64,000 nt of DNA from Synaphobranchus kaupii (GCA_029718625.1 CM056387.1:35374909-35438908); one strand, 5' to 3'; positions 1-13,187 are shown, numbered from the stretch's first letter. Translations and numbers: made by a program. Notes: a model not told the origin generated them from the sequence alone.

Positions 1-300
1 AGTAATTATATTCCCTCGCTCCCTCGTTTATCCTCAGTTCCACCAAGGGTATAAAATGCAAGCTTCCAGCAAGAAGGCAATCCCACAATGCAATGCTCCA
101 CATAGAAAAAAGTGTCCCGTCACGTTTCACCTACGGGGTTGCACGTCCTATATCGGTTGTGTGGGCCGTTCAGTTCCATTTTGGTTTGCTTCCCCTCTGT
201 CCTCCCTTGCAGAGCAGAGCACCTGTTAAGTTCTCTTGCTGCACTCGAGGGAAGAGAGCAAGGGAAGGGAATGTGTTAAATTGCATCCGAAAGCAGCCCC
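1..300 (-). repeat. Partial copy of a terminal-inverted-repeat element
   Basis: This stretch matches, in the opposite orientation, the element at 62901-63363. Shared blocks include the 'gggtataaaatgcaagcttc' motif, the 'caatgctccaca' region, the 'gagcacctgttaagttc' block and the end 'ccgaaagcagccc'. The window edge cuts it off, so only about two thirds is visible. Its terminus near 297 is about 140 bp upstream of the first FAM219A exon seen here, so it lies in an upstream intron. It is probably a non-autonomous DNA transposon; no coding capacity is seen. Confidence 0.75.
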
Positions 301-436
301 GGTGTCATATACGATCTGGCTGGCAGGCTATGTGTGTCCGTTTACCGTTTCAGTCTCGTGCTGTTGACACTGCGCCTCCTGGTGGTCGGAGGCGGCTAGG
401 TCCACGTTCCTCACTCTCCCTGTCCTTCGCTTTCAG

Positions 437-3071
437 TGACGACGACTTCGACATGTCTAGATATTCCTCGTCTGGATACTCCTCGGCCGAGGTGAGATGT
501 CTGAGGGACCAGGTACCTATACCCTACGGCTAATGCTACTTACCCTCTAAAACTCGCCACCGTCATCCCCATCCGCCGTCCATGTACCTATACCCTACGG
601 CTAATGCCACTTACCCTCTAAAACTCGCCACCGTCATCCCCATCCGCCGTCCATGTACCTATACCCTACGGCTAATGCCACTTACCCTCTAAAACCCGCC
701 ACCGTCATCCCCATCCGCCGTCCATGTACCTATACCCTACGGCTAATGCTACTTACCCTCTAAAACCCGCCACCGTCATCCCCATCCGCCGTCCATGTAC
801 CTATACCCTACGGCTAATGCCACTTACCCTCTAAAACCCGCCACCGTCATCCCCATCCGCCGTCCATGTACCTATACCCTACGGCTAATGCTACTTACCC
901 TCTAAAACCCGCCACCGTCATCCCCATCCGCCGTCCATGTACCTATACCCTACGGCTAATGCTACTTACCCTCTAAAACCCGCCACCGTCATCCCCATCC
1001 ACCGTCCATGTACCTATACCCTACGGCTAATGCCACTTACCCTCTAAAACTCGCCACCGTCATCCCCATCCACCGTCCATGTACCTATACCCTACGGCTA
1101 ATGCTACTTACCCTCTAAAACCCGCCACCGTCATCCCCATCCACCGTCCATGTACCTATACCCTACGGCTAATGCTACTTACCCTCTAAAACCCGCCACC
1201 GTCATCCCCATCCACCGTCCATGTACCTATACCCTACGGCTAATGCTACTTACCCTCTAAAACTCGCCACCGTCATCCCCATCCACCGTCCATGTACCTA
1301 TACCCTACGGCTAATGCTACTTACCCTCTAAAACCTGCCACCGTCATCCCCATCCACCGTCCATGTACCTATACCCTACGGCTAATGCTACTTACCCTCT
1401 AAAACCCGCCACCGTCATCCCCATCCACCGTCCATGTACCTATACCCTACGGCTAATGCTACTTACCCTCTAAAACCCGCCACCGTCATCCCCATCCACC
1501 GTCCATGTACCTATACCCTACGGCTAATGCTACTTACCCTCTAAAACTCGCCACCGTCATCCCCATCCACCGTCCATGTACCTATACCCTACGGCTAATG
1601 CTACTTACCCTCTAAAACCCGCCACCGTCATCCCCATCCACCGTCCATGTACCTATACCCTACGGCTAATGCCACTTACCCTCTAAAACCCGCCACCGTC
1701 ATCCCCATCCACCATCCATGTACCTATACCCTACGGCTAATGCTACTTACCCTCTAAAACCTGCCACCGTCATCCCCATCCACCGTCCATGTACCTATAC
1801 CCTACGGCTAATGCTACTTACCCTCTAAAACCCGCCACCGTCATCCCCATCCCCATCCACCGTCCATGTACCTATACCCTACGGCTAATGCCACTTACCC
1901 TCTAAAACTCGCCACCGTCATCCCCATCCACCGTCCATGTAAATATACGCTACGGCTAACTTCATTTAGCTTGCCATGGTGTCACCAACCTCCACTAATG
2001 CAAATATACGCTAAGGCTATTTCCACTTACCCTTTAATTCGCCACTGGCATCGCCATCCACCATTAATGTAAATATACGCTACGGCTAACTTAATTTAGC
2101 TCACCACAGTGTCACCAACCTCCACTAATGCAAATATATGCTAAATATACGCTAAGGCTATTGGCATTTACCCTTTAATTTGCCATCGGCATCGCCATCC
2201 ACCATTGATGTAAATATATGCTATGGCTAACTTCATTTAGCTAACCACGGTGTCACCATCCACCACTACATGCTCAGTCTAATTCCACTTACCCTTTAAT
2301 TCGCCACTGTAATCGCCATTCCACCATTGATGTAAATATACGCTACGGCTAACTTCATTTAGCATTTAGCTCACCACTGTGTCACCATCCATCACTAATG
2401 TAAATATATTCTAAGGCTAACGTAATTTAGCCTTTACTTAGCCACTGTCCTCGGCATCCACCACTAATGTAAATATACGCTACAGCTTCACTGTCAATTT
2501 TATTAGTTAATTTCTGATTGCGGTTTTCGTTGGAGAATGTAGGACATCGTTATTATAACGTCTGAAACAATGAGCATGCTACCATTGTGAAATGTCCTCT
2601 TACTATTGCAAACATACTCGTAAAATTTTACTACTACTACTATCTCCACTATTGTTCCTACCTGTACTGCCAGTATTGCTAATACTACTAATACTAACAC
2701 TAAAACTACTTGCAGTTCTTCAGTTATAGCACAAAAACGAGTACTACTGTTCAGACGTGATAACTGATGTTAGAGAGAGGCATTCTGATCAATTTTGTGG
2801 AACTCCAATATACTGTCAATCAATCATGCGTGAACCAATGAAAAAGCTTTGCTCTCCACAGTAGAACACTACGGCCTGTATTTAATCAACATTTGTCCCG
2901 TCTATCCTGCAGCAAATAAACCAGGACCTGAATATACAGCTGCTCAAGGACGGGTACCGGCTGGACGAGATCCCTGACGACGAGGACTTGGACCTCATCC
3001 CGCCCAAATCCGTCAACCCCACCTGCATGTGCTGCCAGGCCACCTCCTCCACTGCCTGTCAGATTCAGTAG
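437..3071 (+). CDS. fam219a: FAM219A, last two coding exons (gene truncated by the window start)
   Basis: Coding exons are 437-491 and 2913-3071. The first follows a 'cttttcag'-type acceptor, starts at the third base of a codon and encodes DDDFDMSRYSSSGYSSAE before a 'GAGgtgag' donor. The second follows 'ctatcctgcag', encodes 52 residues (LLKDGYRLDEIPDDEDLDLI in the middle, a TCMCCQATSS cysteine cluster near the end) and stops at 3069-3071. These match the remembered C terminus of vertebrate FAM219A. The paralogue FAM219B differs at the cysteine-rich tail, so I prefer the A form. FAM219A is a small conserved soluble protein of unknown function; no membrane segment is visible. The upstream exons are outside the window. 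The intervening 2.4-kb intron is mostly a 71-bp minisatellite beginning 21 bp after the donor. Orientation and order relative to MYORG agree with human 9p13. Confidence 0.92.
513..1938 (+). repeat. 71-bp minisatellite, 20 copies
   Basis: Twenty head-to-tail copies of a 71-bp unit start with 'gtacctataccctacggcta' at 513, 584, 655 and so on. One late copy has an extra 6 bp ('ccccat' slippage near 1850). Copies differ at few sites (gccac/gctac, cccgcc/ctcgcc, ccgccg/ccaccg), so recent amplification or homogenisation is likely. The array lies in the last intron of FAM219A. Confidence 0.95.
1939..2490 (+). repeat. Diverged flank of the same minisatellite, two alternating monomer types
   Basis: After the homogeneous array the repeat continues in degraded form. 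One monomer has 'aatatacgctacggctaact' followed by a 'gtgtcaccaacctccac' end. The other has 'ctaaggctatttccacttac' and 'cgccatccaccat'. They alternate with a combined period of roughly 130 bp until about 2490. This looks like an older dimeric form from which the 71-bp array was later expanded. Confidence 0.8.
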
Positions 3072-6000
3072 CCTGTATTGAACCCCCAACTTCCACAAGC
3101 CCATCCCAATAACCCCTCCTCCCCATCTGCAGTGAGTTTACATCGCCACCAGAGTGGCGATAGAGAGCAATGATTTAAAGGTAATGATTAATAAGGAAGG
3201 GAATGAAAAGGTTGAATTCAAATCTATTTAAAAGGAATAAGAGAAAAAGAAAACTAGGACTAACAGTTGTTTCTTCCTCCTATGGTAGGATATGTACGTC
3301 ACTGCGTTGTAGAACCAGTGAGAGCTGATTCGAGGGTTGAGGGATTCGAGGTGGCAACCCCTTTGCCAATGTTCTGATAACACTGTTTTGTTTGTTTGTC
3401 GTGAAAAATAAATTAAAAAATAAATAGATATGTAAAAAATAATAATAATAAAAACGCTAAAAATATTTTCGGGAGCAACTACCAGTTCAATGACGACCGC
3501 CCCTCATCAATCCTAACTTACGCTGTTATTTCTTTTTTTGGCTTGTTTTTTTAAACTTTTTTTTTTCATGGAAGATTCCAGAATGATTGTGCTGTATGCT
3601 GAATGATGAAGGATATAGTGTAAATAAGAGAAGCATGAGGATACCCAGGACTCTTCTTGGTACTGATGTTATTTTTGGGGGGTTTTGTGAATAAATCTCC
3701 TCTTTGCAACACTGAAAGTCGTACTGTGTAGCGTACCTTAGGGAATTGCACCTGCCCGTGGTTCAGTAGACTGCCTTTAGATTTTTTTTATTGTAACGTC
3801 CAATTCTTTTAAGATATTTGTTTATGTATCATTGTTTAAAGACGAGTGGATTGAGATTTATGGTGTTTCATGCTCCTTTTCTCACCGACAATAGTTTTCT
3901 TTTTCTGTCGTTCTCGTAATTGGGGAAGCCCCTGGCCCTGTTCGCATGGCGCAGCGAAGGGTCAGAGAATCTCATGAGGAATTTGAGGTGCATCTCTGGA
4001 AACGTATTTATTTTGTTTCCATGACTCGGAGAGCGTGTGTTAGAAACGTTGCGGTTCTTGTAGAGTCTCTGTACTGTAGGGTGACCCTAAAGGATAGAAG
4101 ACTTTGGAGTGACTTGCATACAACCTTGCTGGTCATGGTGTTGCCTCGATCAGCACCCTTATGTGACCCTCCAGTTGAGTGGCAGTGCAGTATTTTTTGC
4201 CCAAGCACAGTTTTATGGAACTGTCTAGACCACCATATGAAGCCAAACTGTACGGTTATCCCCACAGAACGCAGTGTGGTTTGATCTGTGGACTCTTGCG
4301 TCCGGCGAGTGAATGTTGAGCGGTTATTTGCAGGAGAAGGAACAGCGTCCGCACCAGCAAAGCTCATGGGACTTGAGATGTCAGGAGTTTATCGAGAATT
4401 CGGCCCATAGGACTTGTGCTGAGGTAGGTTAGGGGTTTATCGAATTCGGTTCATGGGACTTGTTTGGGGGTATATCGAATTTGACTCATGGGACTTGCCC
4501 CAAGGTATGTCAGCGGCTTATCGAATTTGGCTGTCCAGGACCAACGACTCACTCAGCATTGACCTGTCCCCCAGCGCGTCGACGCCACGGCTGAAAAATG
4601 GCTTCCGGTTCGCTTTCGGGTTCGACCCAAAAGGCGGCCACAAGTAGACCCCCTGGAGGGGAGCGCAACTCCATCTCCGGTCCCGTCTTTGTACAGGCGG
4701 ATGTTTTTGACGTGAATACGGAATAACTCTGTGATATCTTGTCAGGCGATGGTGCAATACAGCCTCTCAGTCTCGGTCAGTATAACCACAGTGCTGGACG
4801 ACGGCCCAAACAGCCCCCCCCTTTGTGTTCGCTCTTCACCTTAAAGTGGCAGAAATGACTAGAATTCCTCTCCACCCAAACTGGCATTTCTAGTGATCAT
4901 TCTGCTGCTGTCTGGCCGCTGTTTGAAATTTGCTTGGCGGTATTGATCGATGGCGTCTGCTTTGTGTCGCGGGTGAAGTTCCCTGATAGAGAGACTTCAG
5001 AATTTGCGCCGTTTGTTTTTGCAGTCTGGTTGCCTGCATTGATTTATTTTTCTAATGTTTTTTTTTTCTTTTCTCTGATGGACATGCATCTGCTTTGGCT
5101 GGGAGCTGGGAGTGGTGTTTTATAGGGGAGAATATTGCTTGGTTAAAGTGAGCCCTTCAGGACAGGAGATGCTGTTTTTCTGATTTCTGTCCCAGCGTGG
5201 TGTCATTACAGTACATTTTCTTCCTCTTCCCCGGGTTCTCTGGGGAGTCGCTGACGCCAATTGGCTGAGATTCCTGCAATAACAGGCTCAGGACATTCAC
5301 GAAGAGCTACGTGTTCCCGACATCCTCCCGAACCACTCCAAACTGTACCCCAGGTGGGGAAGTGGTGCCAAACATGCAGTTTGAGATGCACAGAAAGGTT
5401 AGAAAGAACTATAGTAAAATGTAATCCTGACGGATAGTTTCCCATGATGCATTTCTGCTGTGCATGGTTGTGGGTGCTTCTGAGCCAACCCTTGCTGTAA
5501 TGACTCTGGATGCGATTGGCTGGGCTCCACCTGCTGATTAATCCATCCAATCGGATCTTCTCGCCCTGCTTTTCGACAAGGTCGAAGCAAGAAACGGTCG
5601 AAGCAAGAAACGGCCCGTTGTTCTTCGGCCATTCTGTAAACCAAAGAGACGGTCGCCCTCGTTCGCCAAAGTTTTGAACATTGCCGAAATGTACCATGTT
5701 ATCCAGAGAAAGGATGAACCGTGAAGCGTGAATAGGAATGAGATGAAAAAGCACTAAACCAGGTCCCCACAGGCCGCGTTTCGCCTCCGTTTCTGCGTGA
5801 TCTCTCACCCTGCAGTATTTATGTGAACGGTCTTTCGCCTCCGACCCCTGGTTTTTCTAGCTTTCACTAAAGCGAACGTTTGACACGGGGGGGAGGGGGG
5901 TGGATTACAGGGTCCCAAGGGAAATATATATATATATATATATGTATTTTGTTTTACTTTCACCCCAATAACTCTGAGATGACAAGCACAAGATTGCAGA

Positions 6001-8182
6001 TAACATACACATTTCCCGCAATGTTTTTATGTGAGGTTGCCATGGAAACGGTTGCTTCCTGGCCACGGTGCAGTTTTAGGCAATATGTGGCAAATCTGTC
6101 CGTAATGACCAGCAGGATCTGTGGGATTTAGAGTCAGAAAGGTTAGCCATTTTTTGATCTTACTGACCACATTTTTAATGCATGTGAACGCTGACCCAGA
6201 TTTTTGCCCAGAAAACCAAGATGGGTGTTGCGATCCGTGAAAAGGTGTCAAAGGTAAATGGGTTTCTTTAAAACAACTACAAAATGTGCAAGGCCAACAG
6301 TCTGTTTCTGAAAGCAGGTATGAGTTATGAATGTGCCGCCCAGATCAAGAGAGATCACGTGGCTATAACACTTTTAATATTTTGTTGTATTTTGTATTTT
6401 TTTTGGGCCACTGCGTCACATGACTTTGACCCTTCCTGTCACGATCTAAAAAGATGGCCATCCTTGCTTATCCTCCCTCAGCCAAAGCCAACAACAGCGC
6501 CCCCTGCCTTTCACTCCCTGTAACTCACTAAACGACCTCCTCCATCCACCTAGTAAAATACATAAATATCAATGGAAAAAGGTCAATATTTGAAGGAAAA
6601 TGTGAACATGGGGGTTTGTATCTTTGCCTGGTTCTGAATGAATGTATGGATTGTGTGTGATTGGATGCTCTTTGTCTGCTGCCCAAGCCCTAGAGCCCCC
6701 GAGCCCTGTACCCCTCTCCTACCGGAGACCTGCGGTTTGTCTCTAAATTATTCACTCCCGTCTAATTAAAATTCCTTTCAACACCAAAAGCATTAGCTGT
6801 GCTGTTTCACTCCAAACAGAGACGGGTTCTCTGGGGGCAATGTCTGTATTTCCGCTCTTTAAACACGGCACTTTGTACAACGTATAGTTTGCACACATAA
6901 TGATGTTTTCTTTTTGTTCTCATGAAAATGGCCATTTCTTCCTTCGGGTAATTCAAGTACTGGACCCAGTGCCAGAATCACAGCACGGAAGAATGAAATT
7001 CACCAATGTTTAGTTCTGCAGTCAATAGTATTAAGAAAAAATACATAAAAATATATTTTGTCCAAATTCCCTATTCAAAGTTCAAGACAAAAGCAAGTTG
7101 TGGTGAAACAGAATGCAGGCTTAGGTGTTGGAGATCCGCTGTTCCTTCCACACAGAGCCCTGTTAGACAGGGGAGATTTAGCAGATTTGGAGAGCGGGGG
7201 CACCTTCCTCCACAGTCTGACTGGCAAACGTTAATTTATGTTGTGTTATGTTTGAGCTCTGAAATGACAGACGCACACTGTACTATTCTCTGGTTGAGTG
7301 GAAAGTCCTCCTTAAATCTTATTTTTCAGTCTCATGTCTTTAAACACTGCGTCCCTTCTATGGAAGAGAAGACGACGCAAGTTCACTATTTTTTATGTTA
7401 TTTTCTTGGTTGCAATCTCAGTATCGCACTTGATCACGGCTCTGTTTGCTACATTAGAGTATGCCTTAAGTGATGTATTTTATAGAACTTATATTTATTT
7501 CCAGTGTTCTGTTTTAATTTATTTGAGATATAAAAAGTATGCATTTTTTTAACATAGACACAGATTTCTTTTTTTATTCTTACGATTATTATGATTATAA
7601 ATATGTGAACATTTCCATACCAGTATTTAACAATGTTATTGTTCTGTGTAGTGTAACATATCAATAAATACAAGAAAAGAGACGGCCAGACTCTCATTTT
7701 TGCACATTCTCCATTATAGTTGGACCCCAATACTTATTACATTACAATTATACTGAAAGTTACTGTGGCCATTTGTATGTGAACACAAAGTGCCACACCT
7801 ATATTGTAAGCACAGTGTAACATTTCTATAATCATTCATTATAGGTGTAATTCTTCCATATGGATAACAGAGGTGTAACCAGAATGTTCTAGAAGCGAGT
7901 CACATACAGACCACTCTCCAGCAAGGTTCTAAACTTGATAGTAAATATAGTTAAACAGGCTAAATGATCAGCACTGGAAGAGTGTTTTCAATGGGAATAT
8001 CCACCACAACATCTATGTATATTACACTTGTAAATGAAAATAAAGTTGACCTCCGAAGAGGGGGGGCGGTGACGGGAGATTAGAAGAAAAAAAAAAAGGA
8101 ATATTAAAGGAATAATGTATTGAATTTCTATCCTTACCCGTTTTAGGATACATTGAGCAAACCCTGGAACATTGACAGGTAA
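3072..8182 (+). other. FAM219A 3' UTR and intergenic stretch
   Basis: No further coding exon is seen here. An AATAAA lies at 3407-3412 and an ATTAAA at 6765-6770; the latter is followed by a 'gctgtgctgtttc' GT-rich stretch, so either could end FAM219A transcripts. Open frames in this stretch, including a 200-codon frame on the minus strand at 5206-5808, have no recognisable motif or paired splice sites and are treated as chance. A short (TA)n lies near 5925-5942. Confidence 0.45.
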
Positions 8183-8204
8183 CCCCCCCCCCCCCCCCCC
8201 CCCC
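8183..8204 (+). repeat. Poly-C run (22 C)
   Basis: An uninterrupted run of 22 cytosines sits 16 bp before the 27-bp minisatellite that starts at 8221. Confidence 0.95.
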
Positions 8205-8220
8205 GCTGTGTCTCCTGCCA

Positions 8221-9920
8221 GCATACTCTCACATGTCCACAGTGCCAGCATACTCTCACATGTCCACTCTGCCAGCATACTCTCACATGTCCACTCTGCC
8301 AGCATACTCTCACATGTCCACTCTGCCAGCATACTCTCACATGTCCACTCTGCCAGCATACTCTCACATGTCCACTCTGCCAGCATACTCTCACATGTCC
8401 ACTCTGCCGGCATACTCTCACATGTCCACTCTGCCAGCATACTCTCACATGTCCACTCTGCCGGCATACTCTCACATGTCCACTCTGCCGGCATACTCTC
8501 ACATGTCCACTCTGCCGGCATACTCTCACATGTCCACTCTGCCAGCATACTCTCACATGTACACTCTGCCAGCATACTCTCACATGTCCACTCTGCCAGC
8601 ATACTCTCACATGTACACTCTGCCGGCATACTCTCACATGTCCACTCTGCCAGCATACTCTCACATGTACACTCTGCCAGCATACTCTCACATGTCCACT
8701 CTGCCGGCATACTCCCACATGTCCACTCTGCCAGCATACTCTCACATGTCCACTCTGCCGGCATACTCTCACATGTCCACTCTGCCAGCATACTCTCACA
8801 TGTCCACTCTGCCGGCATACTGTCACATGTCCACTCTGCCGGCATACTCTCACATGTACACTCTGCCGGCATACTGTCACATGTCCACTCTGCCGGCATA
8901 CTCTCACATGTCCACTCTGCCGCATACTCTCACATGTCCACTCTGCCGGCATACTCTCACATGTCCACTCTGCCAGCATACTCTCACATGTCCACTCTGC
9001 CGGCATACTCTCACATGTCCACTCTGCCGGCATACTCTCACATGTCCACTCTGCCAGCATACTCTCACATGTCCACTCTGCCAGCATACTCTCACATGTA
9101 CACTCTGCCAGCATACTCTCACATGTCCACTCTGCCGGCATACTCCCACATGTCCACTCTGCCAGCATACTCTCACATGTCCACTCTGCCGGCATACTCT
9201 CACATGTCCACTCTGCCAGCATACTCTCACATGTCCACTCTGCCGGCATACTGTCACATGTCCACTCTGCCGGCATACTCTCACATGTACACTCTGCCGG
9301 CATACTGTCACATGTCCACTCTGCCGGCATACTCTCACATGTCCACTCTGCCGGCATACTCTCACATGTCCACTCTGCCGGCATACTCTCACATGTCCAC
9401 TCTGCCAGCATACTCTCACATGTCCACTCTGCCGGCATACTCTCACATGTCCACTCTGCCGGCATACTCTCACATGTCCACTCTGCCAGCATACTCTCAC
9501 ATGTCCACTCTGCCAGCATACTCTCACATGTCCACTCTGCCGGCATACTCTCACATGTCCACTCTGCCAGCATACTCTCACATGTCCACTCTGCCGGCAT
9601 ACTCTCACATGTCCACTCTGCCAGCATACTCTCACATGTCCACTCTGCCAGCATACTCTCACATGTCCACTCTGCCAGCATACTGTCACATGTCCACTCT
9701 GCCAGCATACTCTCACATGTCCACTCTGCCGGCATACTCTCACATGTCCACTCTGCCAGCATACTCTCACATGTGCACTCTGCCAGCATACTCTCACATG
9801 TCCACTCTGCCGGCATACTCTCACATGTCCACTCTGCCAGCATACTCTCACATGTCCACTCTGCCAGCATACTCTCACATGTCCACTCTGCCAGCATACT
9901 CTCACATGTCCACTCTGCCG
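8221..9920 (+). repeat. 27-bp minisatellite, 63 copies
   Basis: Sixty-three tandem copies of a 27-bp unit beginning 'gcatactctcacatgtccac', of which 62 are full length and one (near 8930) lacks a base. Because 27 is divisible by three and the unit has no stop in several frames, the array creates spurious open frames of 350-600 codons on both strands. Variant units (gtacac for gtccac, tactgt for tactct, tactcc) recur in the same order about 431 bp apart, showing a block duplication inside the array. Confidence 0.97.
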
Positions 9921-10410
9921 GCATCCCATCATCCTCCTCACTGCTATGCATGCTGCCAACACTGAACCATAAAGGAACCTTGATAAAAGCTATGAACTCG
10001 ACCGCCTCTCTGATTCTTGACAGTTGGCGGGATAATGCGGCGGGTCCGCCCCGTGAGGCGGGGTTTGATAGGTGAGGCCGATATGGAATGCTGTCTGAGT
10101 TTCCGGCTCTCCTGAATAATCACCTTTGTAAAAATAAACTCAAAAAAAAAAAAAAAGTAGGTTTTATAAAAATGATGGATGGTTGTCAAAATGGCACATT
10201 GGTTGTAGAGAAGAGGATGGTGTCTGGACTGCACTTCATGCATATTTAACACTACATTTCCCAGCCTACAAGCTGCAAAAAACGACTGAGCTCGAGGGAA
10301 AATCCAGCGCATAGTATCACAGTAGGCCTACCTACAACTAGCAAAAAAAATAAAAAATAATAAAGGTCACATTTTAAACAGTCTCCATATAAAGGCTTTA
10401 TATAGCATGT

Positions 10411-11270
10411 AAAGTGAGCACCATAATTCATTGGACAGTGACACATTTTTTTGTACTCTAGCACTTTGTTTGAAAGGATACAATGAGAGTATTTGTATCC
10501 ATATCGGATTAACCGTTTAGAAATTATAGAACCTTTTGTACATAGTCCCCCCATTTTCGGGCATCACAAAATATTGGACAGTTTAACATAATGTAGAATA
10601 AAGTAATCATTTTAAATATTTGGTCGCATATCCTTTGCATGCCATGACTTCCTGATGTCTGTGACCCAACAATATAGAGTTCAATAGGAAAATTTGTCAC
10701 AAGAAACAACCCTTAAAGTGATCCATCCATAGCTGCTGCATATCTGTCAGCAGAGTGATGGTTTAGGCTTGTGTGATACATCAGACCCTTGATGACTTAC
10801 AGCCATTTTACCAACCATGTATTCCATACTGTTCCAGCTTAATTTACAGCTAAATCTAGTCCCACCCCCCAATTCCCATCGAGATCCATTCAAATGCAGA
10901 GATGTTATAGTATCGCTTGTAAGAGTACCAGAAAATAAGATATCAAGAGTCTTCTGATATTGTTGGGCCACAGATATCAGGAAGTCATGGCATGCAAAGG
11001 ATATGCAACCAAATATTACAAATGACTACTTTATTCTACATTATGTTAAATTGTCCAATATTTTTTGATGCCCGAAAATGGGCGGGACTATGTAGAAAAG
11101 GTTCTATAATTTCTAAACGGTTCATCCAATATGGATGAAAATAAAATGAGGTTGAAGTGCCTCATTGTACTTTAATTTAAGCTGACAGTCTGCACTTCAA
11201 CGTCATTGTCATTGTATCCTTTCAAATTCAAAAAATGTGTCACTGTCCAATGAATTATGGTGCTCACTGT
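10411..11270 (+). repeat. Palindromic non-autonomous DNA element, copy 1
   Basis: The left end reads 'gtgagcaccataattcattg' and the right end carries its reverse complement ending 'ggtgctcactgta'. Inner blocks such as the 'gcccgaaaatgggcggg' region and 'atgccatgacttcctgatg' also occur in inverted pairs, so the whole element is a long imperfect palindrome of about 860 bp. A second copy is at 43460-44204. No transposase is encoded. Confidence 0.85.
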
Positions 11271-11724
11271 ATAAATAAAAATCCTTCATACACATGACAT
11301 GATGGCTTCATAAATCAAACATAAGCAAATGTCATGCTTCATAAAGGGTGACATAACACCTTCTTATGCAACAGTCCAGCTAACGCTAATATGCTGTTTA
11401 TAATAATCACCGCGCTACATCACTCAGATCCATTATGTGTTTATGTATTCAGCTTAGGAACAGGCGGCTCAAGCCTCCAGAAAATATTGTGATTACAACA
11501 GTGGCAGCCCTGAAGCCCTCCTAAGAAGCTTCTCACAGTATCCTTCAACAGAATTGAATGCAGTGGCCAGTTAACCCTGCAGCACATGAAAGCATTATTA
11601 TAACACGGATGTGCACAAGAGCTCCAGGTAACCATGTAGTGCCAAATTAATATTTAATAACAACAGGGATCGCCATATTACCAATGGAATGTAAATCCAA
11701 ACAAGGTTAATCACAAGAGAACTG

Positions 11725-11990
11725 GAGCCAATCCCAGCATGCATTGGGTGAGAGGCAGGAATACATCCTGGACAGGTCGCCAATCCATCGCAGGGCACAC
11801 ACACCATTCACTCACACACTTGTACCTATGGCCAATTTAGACCCTCCAATTAGCCTAACCTACATGTCTTTGGGCTGTGGGAGGAAACCCACGCAGACAC
11901 GGGGAGAACACGCAAACTCCACGTTTAAAACCCGGGACCTTCTTGCTGTGAGGCGACAGTGCTATCCACTGCACCACCGTGTCACCCAGC
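11725..11990 (+). repeat. Fish interspersed repeat, probably LINE/SINE-derived
   Basis: Contains blocks I recognise as very common in teleost genomes, such as 'tctttgggctgtgggaggaa', 'cacggggagaacacgcaaac' and a 'gcactgcaccaccgtg'-type tail. I cannot assign the exact family. No open frame is kept. Confidence 0.7.
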
Positions 11991-12765
11991 AAGGTTTATT
12001 TTAACAGAAATTCTAAAACTAAATATTAACAAAATATTATTGAAAATGAGAAGTTTGTTTTCATGCTGCTGAGTATCCCCCTGTATAGAGTGGTATCAGA
12101 CACAAACAGAATTGTTAATAGGCCACTTCGATATTAAACACTGACTGGAATATCACTCTCCACAGGCTTGCACAAGCACCAAGAATCCCAAGATAAGACC
12201 ACTGGTCATAGAACCATTGGGAACGTGAGTAGATGCAGACGTCCATGTATCTTAAGATAGGAATCAAAGAGATTACATAGTAACATAGTCTGCTACAAGG
12301 CTAACACAAACACAGCCTTGCCCTCCTCAGCCGTAATGAGCCAATAGGATCGTGCGCCAGGGATAATTACCTTAGCAATAGCATGTGACTGGACAGCATT
12401 TCTGAAGGAGGGGGAGGGAGGGTGACAGGTGATTAGCCCTCTTGGGACAGATGGAGGTTGGGATTGGGACTTACTAACAGACTGTCCCAACCTCCTATCT
12501 CGGGACAGACGGTGCAAGTCCATTTTTACGGTGAGCACGGAGAGTCCGTTCGTCCGAACGTCGCAACCCAACGGACCGGGCCCACGGATTGTCCAATCGG
12601 CTTGGAAGTGTGGCCAATCTGAGAGCCCACGCAGGACACAGGTGAGCACGAATCAAGGGTTTTTTAGCTCTTCCCAGAAAGAGCAAATATGCCTTAAAGA
12701 CAGAAAACAGGTGACTGGGACATGACCCTTGCAGGGAGCACCCCACCCAATGAGTGATCATCCTC

Positions 12766-12899
12766 TATTAGAACACCTTGGTCTGTTGAGCTGTTCCTTT
12801 ATTAGAACACCTTGCTCTGTTGAGCTGTTCCTTTATTAGAACACCTTGCTCTGTTGAGCTGTTCCTTTATTAGAACACCTTGCTCTGGTGAGCTGTCTA
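12766..12899 (+). repeat. 34-bp tandem repeat, 4 copies
   Basis: Four copies of a 34-bp unit beginning 'tattagaacaccttgctctg' start at 12766, 12800, 12834 and 12868. They are nearly identical except for single changes in the first and last. Confidence 0.9.
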
Positions 12900-13187
12900 T
12901 ATCTTATATTGCAATTTATTATGAAACTAATTAGATCTTTTGGGGTTGCATTGCATTTGACAGAATCATTTGTGTAATTTATTTGTTTTTAATTTGTCAC
13001 CAACTTGTTTTACATCCGTTATCCTGGAGGCAGTTACATTATATTACAGTCACTCAGCAGCTGCTGTTATCCAGAACGGAGAACAGTGGAGGACAACATC
13101 AGTGTTTCCTTTCAGTAATATAGAAATGTGGTGTCACCAGGAAGGCATAGAGGCCCATTTATAATCAATAAGTGTAATGATAACCGT

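Noticed and set aside
513..1938. Regularly spaced repeats resembling a CRISPR array
   Set aside because: The repeats are contiguous units without unique spacers, in a vertebrate intron. The same applies to the 27-bp and 47-bp arrays.
4008..4367. 119-codon minus-strand and overlapping 112-codon plus-strand frames
   Set aside because: Mutually overlapping frames in non-repetitive DNA with no motif or splice evidence; consistent with chance.
5206..5808. 200-codon minus-strand frame downstream of FAM219A
   Set aside because: No recognisable motif, no paired splice sites and no codon pattern unlike the surroundings. It is kept only as part of the intergenic stretch.
8143..9972. Open frames of 350-602 codons on both strands
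   Set aside because: They are produced by the 27-bp array, which is a multiple of three and lacks stops in several frames. The peptides are pure repeats without start context, splice sites or domains.
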